Origin: Isoetes taiwanensis
Lineage: Eukaryota; Streptophyta; Lycopodiopsida; Isoetales; Isoetaceae
Assembly: GCA_021234155.1 (NCBI GenBank)
Contig: JAJEKV010000234.1
Coordinates: 1 to 64,000, forward strand
Direction: 5' to 3'
DNA length: 64,000 nt
A program made the translations under genes and the position numbers. Positions 34,384 through 45,296 of this stretch are shown here, in pieces. The notes beneath the pieces were generated by a model, which worked only from the letters and a program-made list of their open reading frames with translations, did no database searches and was not told the origin of the DNA. Within the stretch, counting starts at the first letter, position 1. The number at the start of each line of letters is the position of its first letter.

Positions 34384-36087
34384 TCATAAGAAACCTTTCT
34401 CTTGGAGGCTTATAGCCGTGTCACGAATGCAATCATCCAAAGAAGTAAAGGAAAATCCTAGATCCATAAGTCTCCTGCATGATATCTTCCATGGCTGAAC
34501 TCTGGGCCTCACGTTATCAGAGCACCTGCATTTTATCAAATCAAAAGTGGATCTAAAAAAAAAGCAAACTAGGAACTTTAAGGTACAAAGATTCCAGTAT
34601 TTTACTTCAATGGAACCGGGCACTCAGGAAAAAGCTTAGCTATAGTGGCTACTACGTCACCCCTATGCAAAACGGCTTCTGCACAAAGATATCTTCCAGA
34701 GGCGTTGGGTGTTTCATATACTAAAATATGTGCATCAGCCACATCTCTCACATCCACATATGCCTGGCAATGGTTTGTGTAGTGCTTTGTGGTCCCTGCA
34801 GACAAAAATAAGTAAAAAAAAACCAATGCAAATGGTGAGATGCATCATGTAGAGTTTTTCTTCAGTCCCTTAGTGTACTATGTTATCAAAACAATATTTC
34901 TTGCAGATTATAAAATTGGGTACCAGAGATTTGGTGTTAGAAACATGCAAAAAATGATTAATTACCTTTGAGGTATTTGAGAATGTGAGCATTGCTTGCA
35001 TTTAATGTGTTCTGCAACAAGGGTCCCAGCACTACTGAGGGATTCACCACAATCATATCTAAGCCATTGGCTCTGACGTATTCCCAGGCTGCCATTTCTG
35101 CCAAAGTCTTGGCCAGGCAATATCCATTCTGAAAAGTAATGCATCCATTCAAGGGCATCAGATTCGGACCAACATGACACCAAAGACCAATGTCATAGAA
35201 GCAGGGCAGGACTTAAATTCTAGACAGAAACATATAACGTATTAAAAGAAAAGGGCTGGAAATGGAAGGTAAACATTTATTTCACATGCAACAATGCAAT
35301 GCAGGTTTATGCTTTAGGTTCAAGAAGGTGAACCTTTGTATCCTTGAGATATGTAATGTCGCTCCAACAATCCTCGTGTACTTCCTGATCCAAAGGTCTG
35401 GCAGGATTCATGTAAACAGCTCCAACGGAGGATGTCAATATAATGCGCACAACATTCCTTTCTTTGCAAGCTCCTAAAACATTAAGCGTGCCTTTCACGG
35501 CCGGCTCCTGCTCCAAAGTAGAATCATAGCATCAGTTGTACAACTCTGCACAAATATTTTTTGAGACTAGCACTAAGGAATCAGTTGTACCTAGAAATCG
35601 CACTAAGGATTATTTCCTGAACGAAGATTCTTGAATCTTTAGTAGCTTACCTGAACCAAGCTCAAATCGTCTGTAACAGGGCATGCTGTGTGAAAAACCC
35701 CATTGCATTCTTCAAATGCATCTAGCAAGCTTTTGTAATCAAGAATATCTGCTTTAATAAGACATAACCGATCCTCTGCTCCTTCCAGAGTCTTCAAATG
35801 ATCATTTTTCTTATCCTCTGCAGAACAGAGATTGTATTAGAATTATTGCAAGGATTAAATGAAATGTTTCTTATTCACGAATGCTGGATTTGAGGCTTAA
35901 TCTTACCAATATTTCGCACTGTGCCCCGCACATAATATCCCTTAAGGAGCAGGTGCTTCACAAGCCAAGATGCAATAAATCCATTAGCTCCCGTAACACA
36001 TACTACTTTCTTTGATGCTTTCTCGGGAAGTTCTTGGCCAAGAACATTTTCGAGCTTCATTCTTGGAAGGTAGACTCTGTTCTGCAC
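34384..36087 (-). CDS. Cinnamoyl-CoA-reductase-like NADPH reductase, six exons, intact
   Basis: The exons in order are 36087-35907, 35817-35651, 35507-35334, 35128-34966, 34795-34606 and 34525-34384. They total 1017 bp in one frame, 338 codons plus TGA, the normal size for this family. All five introns have GT/AG ends. It belongs to the extended short-chain reductases (CCR/DFR family), cytosolic enzymes that use NADPH to reduce CoA thioesters or carbonyls in lignin and phenolic pathways. An N-terminal Rossmann motif is seen ([12 protein letters not shown]), then TSSVGAVY, the YCLAK catalytic Yxxx[36 protein letters not shown] and the C-terminal SLQEKGFL. Authentic CCR carries NWYCYGK; here it is NGYCLAK, so the substrate may differ (CCR-like, possibly tetraketide-pyrone-reductase-like). 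A second in-frame Met stands at codon 10. The third intron begins with an unusual GTTCAC donor. Confidence 0.92.
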
Positions 36088-39000
36088 AAAGTCGAAACAC
36101 GAACATAATATGTTATTGTGATAGATCTAAGAATCTGCAAACAAAGGCAATACTAGCAGGCATCAAATTTGCTCACAAATTATAACGTTATCTAAAAATA
36201 AGAAGAACGCTAAGCATTGGCCAAGAACTCCATGGCAAAATGCTTCGACCTGAAACGACCAAAGAAATAAGCAAAAAAATGACAAGCCAAAGAAATAAGC
36301 CAACAAATAACAAGCTTAATCAGGGATAAAACAAAACGAAAGAAAGAAAACTACAAACTAATCAGAAGTAGGTCAGGGCTTAAGACCTGGTGAATAATCA
36401 GACAATGAAAAGCGAAGAATTGATGGACGAACTTGCCAAATTTAGAGAAAAACGTGTTCCGGATTATATCGAAAAGCAAATGCTTGTATTTGTGCGTTCC
36501 GGATTATGTCCCAAAACAAATGCTCGTATTTGTACTAAAGGGTGGCGTTAAACCTTCATCACGGTTGGAATGGTAATAAGAAACAACAATGTACTTTTAC
36601 TTTTTGCAGTAATAAATCTGCTGCTGTGCATATTTTATTTATTGCTTATTTAATTTATATATTATATTTAAAATCTTGTATTGTATTCTTTTGCTTTTGC
36701 TCATACTCTATGATGATGATGTTTGTACATATGGTGGATCCAATCCCTATTGCAACAAGGATTACTATGCCTCCAGCAATGGCTCCTTAATCATCATGCA
36801 CATAGTAATTGTTTATATGCCCATTGTAAGTGTGCCTTAGTCATACAAGAAACTTATCGCGGCGGCCTAGCGGCCGCCGCGAACGTTTCTCTTCCCCTTG
36901 GCCGCTGCGAAAATGACATCCTCAGATCTCAATCTTCCTGAAGCTTGCCTTCTTGATCACTTACCCTTCTTACCATTAAACTCTAAAAAACATTTTAGTC
37001 CTGACCCAGTAAGTGGAATATTAAGTAGGGTGGAATCCAATTTTGTTCCACGAATTACCTTGTGGAGAGAATGAGGCTTCAAAATAATGGTAAATGTGTC
37101 TATATATAATATGAACTGTTAAATATAATATGAGGCTTCATATAAGAACTGTTAAACTATAATACAATCTGCCGGCATACTGACTGTATCTGTTCCATTG
37201 GTAATCCACAGATAAGAAATACTGAATTAACTTGGACTTCAAAATACTCTTATAAAATACAGCATTTGCAAGACTAATATGCTACAATAATTGTTCTTGT
37301 GCAAGTTTCATGTGCCTGCCAATTTCTAGTAATGTAATGCTCAAGTCTTTCTTGAAACATAATATAACTGTTGCACAAACTTATTGTAGCTGCGTGCTTG
37401 TGCACTTCAAGTACATCCTAATCTCACCATTTAAAATTGACAGTAATATTAAACCAAACCTCCTTCGCCACACCAAAATGACACTAAAATGAACTGTAAG
37501 CTTATCTTTCTCAATCTTTCTTATCTTCCTACCATATTGCAGTGCAAAAAGCTTATTGATCTTTAGAACTTGCCAGTAGCTTTTGAAAACTTCCACATTA
37601 TCGTCATGAAAGAACATCTGTGATTATGTATAACATCTGCTTCTGGCTTTCGTACCTTGCATGAAAAATTCTTTCTGAAAGGAATATGGAAAAGAGATTA
37701 TCCGTTAACCAAACAAATTGGCAATGTTATTCACAAACATTATTCTCTTACCTACTTCAAAGGATCTCTGCAACTAAAGAATTTCCTGCCTTAGATTCTT
37801 GCCTTATATCTCTAATACCTGCAACAAACAAAAATGACGTCTCAATCCATACATGCACACAAAAATGCAAGTTTCCCCATAAATGCACAAAGCCCTGTTC
37901 GAAAATGCTTGTAGTAAAGAAAAATAACAAAAACTGGAGGATTCAAGGCAATTAAACAAATATCAATAGAACCTGGCGGTTTTTTTGGACACCAGAAGAC
38001 TCACAGCATCCGAATCCATCCGAATCCAGTGAAAAGAATCCGAACCGCTCCCTTTGCCACTAAATTACCTCGCAAGAAGAAACATAAAATGAAGCTGCTG
38101 TTTTAGAAGCCCTAGATTTGCGAACCTGCATCAAATAGAGTTGTGGACTGAATAGAATCTTATAGTACCTGGAATGGAGTAGCTGCAGAAGCCATGATGT
38201 GAAAATGCGACCGAAAATGGCGATAGCTCTGTTTGCAAAAGGCATGGAGAAACAAAATAAGTTCTCGGTTTCAAAATAATGGTGCTCGAAACCTGAAGAA
38301 AAAACATGGATTAAGCAAAGACAATAACTTCACGGCAAGACACCAGCCTAAAGAACCAAAATAATTTACACGAAGTTGCAATTTGAAGCTCCAACCCGGT
38401 AATGGTGATGCTAAACCTAAGGTGTAATGGCTTTGAGCTGTCGGCAGACAAAGCGGAATGCAGCCATGGCTCAAGATGCTGCCGATTATGGCAGATGATT
38501 TTTTTGCAGACTTATTCCACCCCCATATCAGAATTGAGCATTAAGCATCAAAAATCGAAGAACCTGCAAGACCCACATGAAAATCAAACCTGTAATAGCA
38601 GAAAAAGAGATAACTGAAGGATTCGGTTCCGTCACATTCAAGCAAGTTAAACACGCTTCTTGAAGAGGAAAAACTAGAGCTCCAGTTTTGCGGTTCATAC
38701 CCTAAATGCAGAGTATAGTCAAAGTAAGGAGACTAGTCAGCCGGGCTATGGGAGAGAAGAGCTCCTCAAAACTCGCCTTAAGAGCTCCTCAAAACTCGCC
38801 TTTTGCATTTGCAGAGCGGAGCAGAGGATTTGCATTTGATGGAGCGGATATATTCAAAGCAGATAAGAACTTCACACACACACCAGGATAATAAATCTTC
38901 ATGAAGGGTTGCTTCATCGGCAAGCAACGCCTTCAAGGGAAGCAAGGATTAAGCGGAAGTGAGGCCATAGCACCATATCGACAGATTCGGCAGATTGGAA

Positions 39001-39719
39001 ATTGTGAGAGATATGCACCCTGATCGTCTCCTATCACTATCACGTGGCGGGACTGAGATTTTTCTACTTATTTTGATTTGGAAATTCAATAGAAGCAGAC
39101 GTGTCGGTGCCAGGGCTGTGCTCAGCCCAGAAAAATTCTTTCCCTATTTTTTAAGAACAGAAAACACACTGCTTTATATATGGTATGAATAGTGTAGGAA
39201 TAAGTAATGTTGGGGGTCAAACCATCCATTTTTGCATACATAATGTGATATGATGTATGTTGGCATGCCACTGGGACCACATTGCGGTGTGGACCGGTGG
39301 GGCCCTGCGACCGGTGGTAGCCGGGAGCGGATCACCGGTCCCACCAGAATGTGAAACCAGGTGGCGTGCCAGCACAACATGGTAACTGGGAACAAAAAAA
39401 TTTCGTCCCTTTTTTTTCGGCTTTCTTTGATCCCGCAGATATGGCGCCAATGGAACGTCCTCCTCGCCCCCCTGCTCATTCCTTTGGCGTGCGTCGAGCC
39501 AAAGCCATAGCAAGGTGAAATATGAGAGCTATGGCGCAAGGAGGCAGTGCTGCATTTTTATCTTTGCATGCTTGTTATTTGGGAAGTTTTCTTATGTTCT
39601 TGGTATTTTCTTCAGTTTTGCAAGGCGTTGAGCCTTCTATCGGCTCTTCTCGCGACGTGCTACAGGTAATAATGCTGTTTTTATGCGTTCTTTCTTGAAT
39701 TTTTTTAATATAACTTGTT
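36088..39719. other. Upstream region of the reductase gene and spacer, no gene recognised
   Basis: There is no supported coding sequence. A 41-bp tandem pair with GTTCCGGATTAT lies at about 36451-36533. A perfect GC-rich hairpin (CGCGGCGGCC, TAGC loop) lies at 36858-36881. A 24-bp tandem pair AGAGCTCCTCAAAACTCGCC is at about 38757-38803. An open exon-like segment ends in CTACAG|GTAATA at about 39665, unassigned. Confidence 0.4.
36858..36881. repeat. GC-rich perfect hairpin
   Basis: CGCGGCGGCC and GGCCGCCGCG pair over 10 bp around TAGC. It stands out in an AT-rich setting. Confidence 0.8.
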
Positions 39720-40438
39720 TTCTTCATAAATGCAGGTGCAAATGGAAGTCTGATGATGGATTCAAGCTCTTCTGGCGATTTAACGTGCCTGAACCTAGAT
39801 CTTCAAGAACAATCTTCAAGATCTTCAAGCTCTTCGTGACTGAGTGACTAGACTTGATCTTCAAGATTTTATGACTGAGTGGCAGAAGAAAGATCTTTCT
39901 TCTGCACCAAGATCTTTCTTCTGCCACTCAGTCATAAAAGTACCACGGAGTAGTATACTTAGATCAGAATTCTCCCACTCAGGCCGAAATTGTTCTTCAC
40001 CCAGATTTGATGCAGCCCACCAAGGAATCAGCATCGACTTCTTCCTTATATCACCATCAGAAGGTTCTTCTACGTCAGCATCAGCATCACCCATTGTTCT
40101 TGAAGATCTCTTCAACGCAGTAGCCTGGGCCCCAACAATTCTTCAAATAACAACTCTGATTGCATGCAGATGCTCTGCTTCCTAGGATCAGCCTATGAAG
40201 GCTCTGATACCATGTAGAAAATCAGAGATGTACAGCAGAAAACTGAATATGAATAGATGGAGATGGTGAGAAAAGCCCTCACCGTAGCATACATATATAG
40301 GCCTCAGAGAGGCGTATAGACTAAGAGACGCAGCCATAGCCAAAAGACACAGACATGGCTCTTGGTGTGGATCGCCAACATGGCGCTGAGGTGTGCATGC
40401 AGGGCCATAGATATATACCACATGTGCATATTTCAACA
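39720..40438 (-). mobile_element. LTR-element fragment (LTR 40213-40438 plus leader)
   Basis: A 226-bp repeat with TGTAGAAA...TTTCAACA ends stands at 40213-40438. On the minus strand it is followed directly by TGGTATCAGAGC (40201-40212), an initiator tRNA-Met primer site. A leader and a short open frame (39861-40115) follow, reading MGDADADVEEPSDGD; I cannot place this frame in a gag family. No second LTR was found, so the left part is truncated or rearranged around the 31-bp hairpin. Confidence 0.7.
39867..39939. repeat. Perfect 31-bp inverted repeat with 11-base loop
   Basis: TTTTATGACTGAGTGGCAG... (39867-39897) is exactly inverted at 39909-39939 around TCTTCTGCACC. A transcript would form an uninterrupted 31-bp stem. 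Confidence 0.9.
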
Positions 40439-40927
40439 AGAATATGGTTAATATAGTTATGGAGTCATCTCAGCTCAAAATTGCGACCCAGTTACCATGT
40501 TGTGCTCTGGATTCCTCTGTAAATCTAGGTAACTTATTAATTTTGTCTTGTATGTGTATTTTTCTTATGTTTTTGTCTAATCTTTCTTGTATGTAGCTCG
40601 GGATGTAGCTGTGGGACCTGTTTTGGTAGATCTGAGCTCAAATGAAGGTAGTTTCTGTAGGAGTTTTTTTTTTTCCTTTGGTATTTTGCTTTCTTTTTTC
40701 CATTGTTTGTGATCATTTTTTATGTTCTTTGTTATTTAGGAGACCTGTGTATTGGGAAAGAAAATGAAGTGAATGATTGTCCTTCATTCAGTCTGGGGGA
40801 TCTTGCTAGTCCTACGGAGAAGATTGCTAGTCCTACAGAGAAGATTGCTGATTTGGAATAGAATGGAAAGAGGCCCTTAAATTTGTCTGGAATTAAAGAG
40901 TTAGACCCGGAATTGGTTGAGAAGGTT

Positions 40928-41090
40928 AATAAGATAAGATAAGATAAGAATTTTTACGTCCACGGGAACCCAACGAGTTATGGGACGACACATGCAAGGG
41001 CAACATCCCATGTAAAACCTGGGGACTAGGCCCCATCACCAAATACAATAACCAAATATTAAAAGGCTGCCAAGAATAAAAGAAGATAAT
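40928..41090 (-). mobile_element. Truncated LINE/SINE tail with (TTATC)n end
   Basis: On the minus strand GGACGTAAAAATTC runs into TTATCTTATCTTATC. It interrupts the copy B exon. A similar tail, GGACAATAAAAGCC followed by (TTCTA)n, ends the LINE fragment at 53098-53640. Confidence 0.5.
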
Positions 41091-41755
41091 GCTAATGCAG
41101 CTGGTCTGAATGCTTCAGAAGGAGAGGATGATTGGGCAAGGGTTATTTTGATGCATGGAGAGTTCTCAACAATATTTCAATTCAAACTCCAATTGAGGAT
41201 ATTCCTCTTAATGAATTAGTTGATATGCTCGAAAAATTTATACTTTGCGTGCATCGGCAAGATGGTCGGAGATATCCTCCAAATTCGTAAGTATTTTGCA
41301 TTTGTTTTGTTGTATTTCTTTTGATTTTTTTTTTATGGTTCTGAATTCCAGATTTTGCAATTTGTAGAATCTATTTTGTACCATTAATAGAATATTGAGG
41401 AGAGCACAAGATTCCAGAATTCTGCAAACTAGGAAGGAGGCGAAATTGATAGACATTTACCATGATGTGAATTTCTTTAGGGCACAAAAAGCACTAGAGA
41501 TTGCTATGGAACAGTCGGCTACTGCGGGTGCACTTCCAACACGGAAAAAAAAAACGATATTCTGAGTAGGGAAGACCAGAATAGGATCTTGGCACATCCT
41601 ATGCATCAAGTCAACACTGCTACAGGTCTATAAAAACGTTTTGCCTTTTATTGCACGACCCGATTTTTGATACAAGGTGTTGGAGAGTTACGGAAGGTGC
41701 GAGACTTCCAGATTAATATTGGCAAGGATTTTGTTAGAGAATATATAGAGTACTG

Positions 41756-44700
41756 TTGATACGCTTTAAGGGAAAAGCTTAAAGCCGTAACTACTTAAGC
41801 AATTGTATAGACAAGATAAAGAAAACAATCTTTATATATGAACAAATACCAATGGGTTTGGGCATCCAGTTTCCACCCAACCGGATCCAGATAGAACTAA
41901 GGCAATTCCCAAGGGAAAAAGATGAAAGGAATTGATCACAGCCTATTATCCACTTCAGCTTATGAACAATCCGATCTTACAATGGTATTGGGCTTAGATA
42001 GGTTCAAACACAACCACCAAGGAAGAGAATGAGAGGCAATCTCAAACTTATCAAGAAAACCAGCAGTCAGAGCAGACCCAGAAGCCCTGATTACAAGATC
42101 TTCGGCCAAATCAGAGAGACACAGGTCGGATTTATGCAGCAGCGATCAGGGACCAATCTTGCTTGGGCCGAAATAGATGATTTATGGATTGCCGGGTTCC
42201 GCAGGTGCCCGAAGTGAAGACTGAGGCTTTTGGCTGCCGTAACCTCTAATACTAACCGTTGTCTCCTTTTATAACCAAGTCGGATCTTTTGCTATTTCGA
42301 TCCCCTCCCGAGCCTTTTTGAGATAACCTATTTTGCATGAAGTCTATTCCCGATATTGCCCTTTTTCCTTAAGGTAGGACGTTTCCCTTTTCTTATACGT
42401 CAAATGGTTGCTTAGGATAATATCTTGCCCTTTTTTTTTCCATAATATCTTGTAGCCAAATGCCCATTGCCTTAACCATTGTTTTCCAACACCCCATTGC
42501 CTTAATTCATTTCTTCTGGACCACTCTCCCTAGCATGCCCCATATCAATCCATCCCTTCTTAAAGAAGATTGTCCGCGATCTTCCAAAGACGCTCCAGAG
42601 GGACCCATCCCTTCTCAAGGCGATTGCCCCCATGCGTCTGAAGGTTCTGCAAATTCAAGAAATAGTTATGGATATGCGCGTACTTCCACAGTACGATATA
42701 TCCTTGTACCTCCGCGGCACATCGCTATCGTTTGTACCTCCACGGTACTTATTGATAGTATCTCCACGATACTAAACTATTGTATCTCCGCGACGTTAGT
42801 ATTTTTCGTAGCGGTACTACTTAATTGTATCTCCGCGATACTGATGTAATTTTATTAGGCCTATTGTGCTATAACAATTACCACCTTTCAAAAATTACAT
42901 CTAATGCACCATGCTTTCATAATAATTTAATTTTTGTTCCACATAAAAATCAAATATTACAAATCAAATCAAATCTTACAAATCTTGTCCTAAGAGATGC
43001 AAATTTTTACGACTTTTACCCCATTGTTCCAATTTGGAGCCACCTCCGTTCTTTGGCAATAGCCTTAGCTCGTTCTTCATCTTTCTTCCGCTCATCAGCA
43101 GCTTTAGAGGTCTCAGGTATACCCTCCACGGGCTTGGGACCTTCAATAGCATGCATTTGTACAACCATGGGCTTGGGACCTTCAATAGCATGCACTTGCG
43201 CACCCCTTTGAGATTTAGGTGGTTCAACTTTTGTGATCCCCCCTTCTCCAAATGAGCAATCCCTTAGGAAATGATTTCCTCTGCATCTATAGCATCCTCC
43301 CTTTAATTCCTTAGTCTCCTTCCGCAGTCTAATTCGACTTCCCTCCTCTCGCTTCCTTTCGGAACCATTACCATTGCCATTATTTCTCTTCCTCTTAGAG
43401 TTCTTAGAAGATTCCTTACTTCCGTTTTTCTCTTTTCTACTCTTTTTGTCCTCTTGGTCTGAAGTTTCCTCATCCCAAATATCAAACTTCCTAGACTTTG
43501 GATCTAGTTTCCGCTCCACTGCAGATGCTAGTTTTATGGCTTCATTTAAATCTTTTGGGAAAAATATTTCCATTTCCGCATAAATATCATCCCTACATCC
43601 GCTGACATATTTTCTTAGAAGCTCTTTCCCTTCCAGATTCCTTACCGCTAAATGAGTGAATTTGGAAGTATAGGACTGAATACTCTCAGTTTCCCCCTGT
43701 TTCAGACGATCCCATTCCCTGCGTAGCTCACTGTGATAGTTAGAGGGTAAATAATGTGCTTCAAAAGCCGTTTTGAAACTTTCCCAATTATTAATCCTAG
43801 GATCACATTCTCGTCTGCCTTGCCACCATGCTTGAGCTCGATCTGTCAAATAAGTGTCCATAGCTTGCAGTCGTTCCACATCTGTTGCCTGCACACGTTC
43901 AAAGAACTTTTCCCACTGGCTGATGAAACTAACAACCTTGACAGGCTTTGTCTTTCCCCCTTTGAAAGACGGCATATCCGCTTTCTCTAACCATTTTCTC
44001 AGCTTAGGTGGCGGTGGAGGAGTTACTGGAGGAGGATCATTAGGCAGAGGAGGTTGCGAAGGTTGCTGATAAATATCTGGAAGGAAGCAGTATAGTATAG
44101 ACAGCAATTCCACTTGCCTGTCATACTCTTGCTGACTGCTAGGCATGGGCAATGCTAACTTAGCTAGCATTAGACAAAGCTTGCTGATATTGTGCTTCAG
44201 TAACATTGAAGCGTTGGGCCATTGATCAGATCTGAGAATCGATGTGCTCTGATACCACTTGATACGCTTTAAGGGAAAAGCTTAAGGCCGTAACTACTTA
44301 AGCAATTGTATAGACAAGATAAAGAAAACAATCTTTATATATGAACAAATGGCTTGGTTTCCACAACCAATGGATTTGAGCATCCAGTTTCCATCCAACC
44401 GGATCCAGATAGAACTAAGGCAATTCCCAAGGGAAAAAGATGAAAGGAATTGATCACAGCCTATTATCCACTTCAGCTTATGAATAATCCGATCTTACAA
44501 TGGTATTGGGCTTAGATAGGCTCAAACACAACCACCAAGGAAGAGAATGAGAAGCAATCTCAAACTTATCAAGAAAACCAGCAAATGAAAGCAGATCCGA
44601 AGCCCCGATTACAAGATCTTCGCCAAATCGAGAGAGACACAGTCGGATTTATGCAAGAATCGAGGGGACCAATCTTGCTTTGGGGCGAAATAGATGATTT

Positions 44701-45063
44701 ATGGATTGCGGGTTCGAAAGTGCGGAAGTGAAGACTGAGGCTTTTGGCTGCCGTAACCTCTAATACTAACCGTTGTCTCCTTTTATAACCAAGTCGGATC
44801 TTTTGCTATTTCGATCCCCTCCCGAGCCTTTTTGAGATAACCTATTTTGCATGAAGTCTATTCCCGATATTGCCCTTTTTCCTTAAGATAGGACGTTTCC
44901 CTTTTCTTATACGTCAAATGGTTGCTTAGGATAATATCTTGCCCCTTTCTTTTACCATAATATCTTGTAGCCAAATGCCCATTGCCTTAACCATTGTTTT
45001 CCAACACCCCATTGCCTTAATTCATTTCTTCTGGACCACTCCCCCTAGCATGCCCCATATCAA
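41756..45063 (-). mobile_element. Gag-only LTR retrotransposon (TR-GAG type), complete with TACTG duplication
   Basis: The 3308-bp element has LTRs at 41756-42548 (793 bp) and 44259-45063 (805 bp) with TTGATA...TATCAA ends. It is flanked by TACTG at 41751-41755 and 45064-45068. On the minus strand the primer site TGGTATCAGAGC lies two bases after the 5' LTR (44246-44257), and a purine-rich AAGAAGGGATGGA precedes the 3' LTR. The only gene is gag; no protease, reverse transcriptase or integrase is present, so it must move with enzymes from a relative. It sits inside Crypton copy B. LTR differences cluster in 44580-44735. Confidence 0.93.
43016..44206 (-). CDS. Gypsy-type gag protein of the gag-only element
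   Basis: The single open frame of 396 codons starts 52 bases inside the 5' LTR. Residues from about 100 to 215 form the Retrotrans_gag capsid domain (AQAWWQGRRE, WESFKTAFEAHYLPSNY, LKQGETESIQSYTSKF). A basic, low-complexity stretch follows, then a zinc knuckle CYRCRGNHFLRDC near residue 312, with spacing C-x2-C-x3-H-x4-C as in many plant gag proteins. A proline-rich PPPVTPPPPPKLRKW segment precedes the capsid domain, and HAIEGPKP occurs twice near the C-terminus. Capsid proteins of this type coat and package the element RNA in cytoplasmic particles. The uninterrupted frame suggests recent activity or selection through cross-mobilised copies. Confidence 0.9.
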   Translation of the reverse strand: MLLKHNISKLCLMLAKLALPMPSSQQEYDRQVELLSILYCFLPDIYQQPSQPPLPNDPPPVTPPPPPKLRKWLEKADMPSFKGGKTKPVKVVSFISQWEKFFERVQATDVERLQAMDTYLTDRAQAWWQGRRECDPRINNWESFKTAFEAHYLPSNYHSELRREWDRLKQGETESIQSYTSKFTHLAVRNLEGKELLRKYVSGCRDDIYAEMEIFFPKDLNEAIKLASAVERKLDPKSRKFDIWDEETSDQEDKKSRKEKNGSKESSKNSKRKRNNGNGNGSERKREEGSRIRLRKETKELKGGCYRCRGNHFLRDCSFGEGGITKVEPPKSQRGAQVHAIEGPKPMVVQMHAIEGPKPVEGIPETSKAADERKKDEERAKAIAKERRWLQIGTMG

Positions 45064-45296
45064 TACTGTGAGATGACAAGCAAAACTTGGCATGGTGGGA
45101 TAAACAAGTGTAGGCCAGAGGACTTTAGAGAACCGGTACGATGTTATGAGGTTGACGTAATTGAAATATGGAGACATCTTGAGGGCCATCTTCCGTGTTA
45201 TGAAGTGAAAGATAAGATTGGGGGAAGATTTGTATTTCTGCAGGCTATTAATAAGTATAGGACTTGGGTATGGTATAATACACCATACAAGTAGTA

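Larger units (their letters stand above)
40440..45296 (+). pseudogene. Crypton/DUF3504-like tyrosine recombinase, copy B (split and truncated)
   Basis: Exon-like blocks lie at about 40449-40530, 40598-40648, 40741-40930, 41130-41288 and 41386-41755, with GT/AG introns between. The last block resumes at 45064-45296 after a nested LTR element. The protein reads SIQTPIEDIPLNELVDMLEK, HRQDGRRYPPNS, ILRRAQDSRI, KALEIAMEQS, NDILSREDQNRIL, KRFAFY, FLIQGVGEL, TWHGGINK and GRFVFLQAINKYRTW. It supplies the N-terminal DUF3504 part that copy A lacks. It is dead: there is a stop in GL*KRFAFY, a slip in the A-run near 41548, Gln for the box I Arg, and it ends before the catalytic box II and Tyr. Exon 3 repeats ASPTEKI twice. 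Confidence 0.65.
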
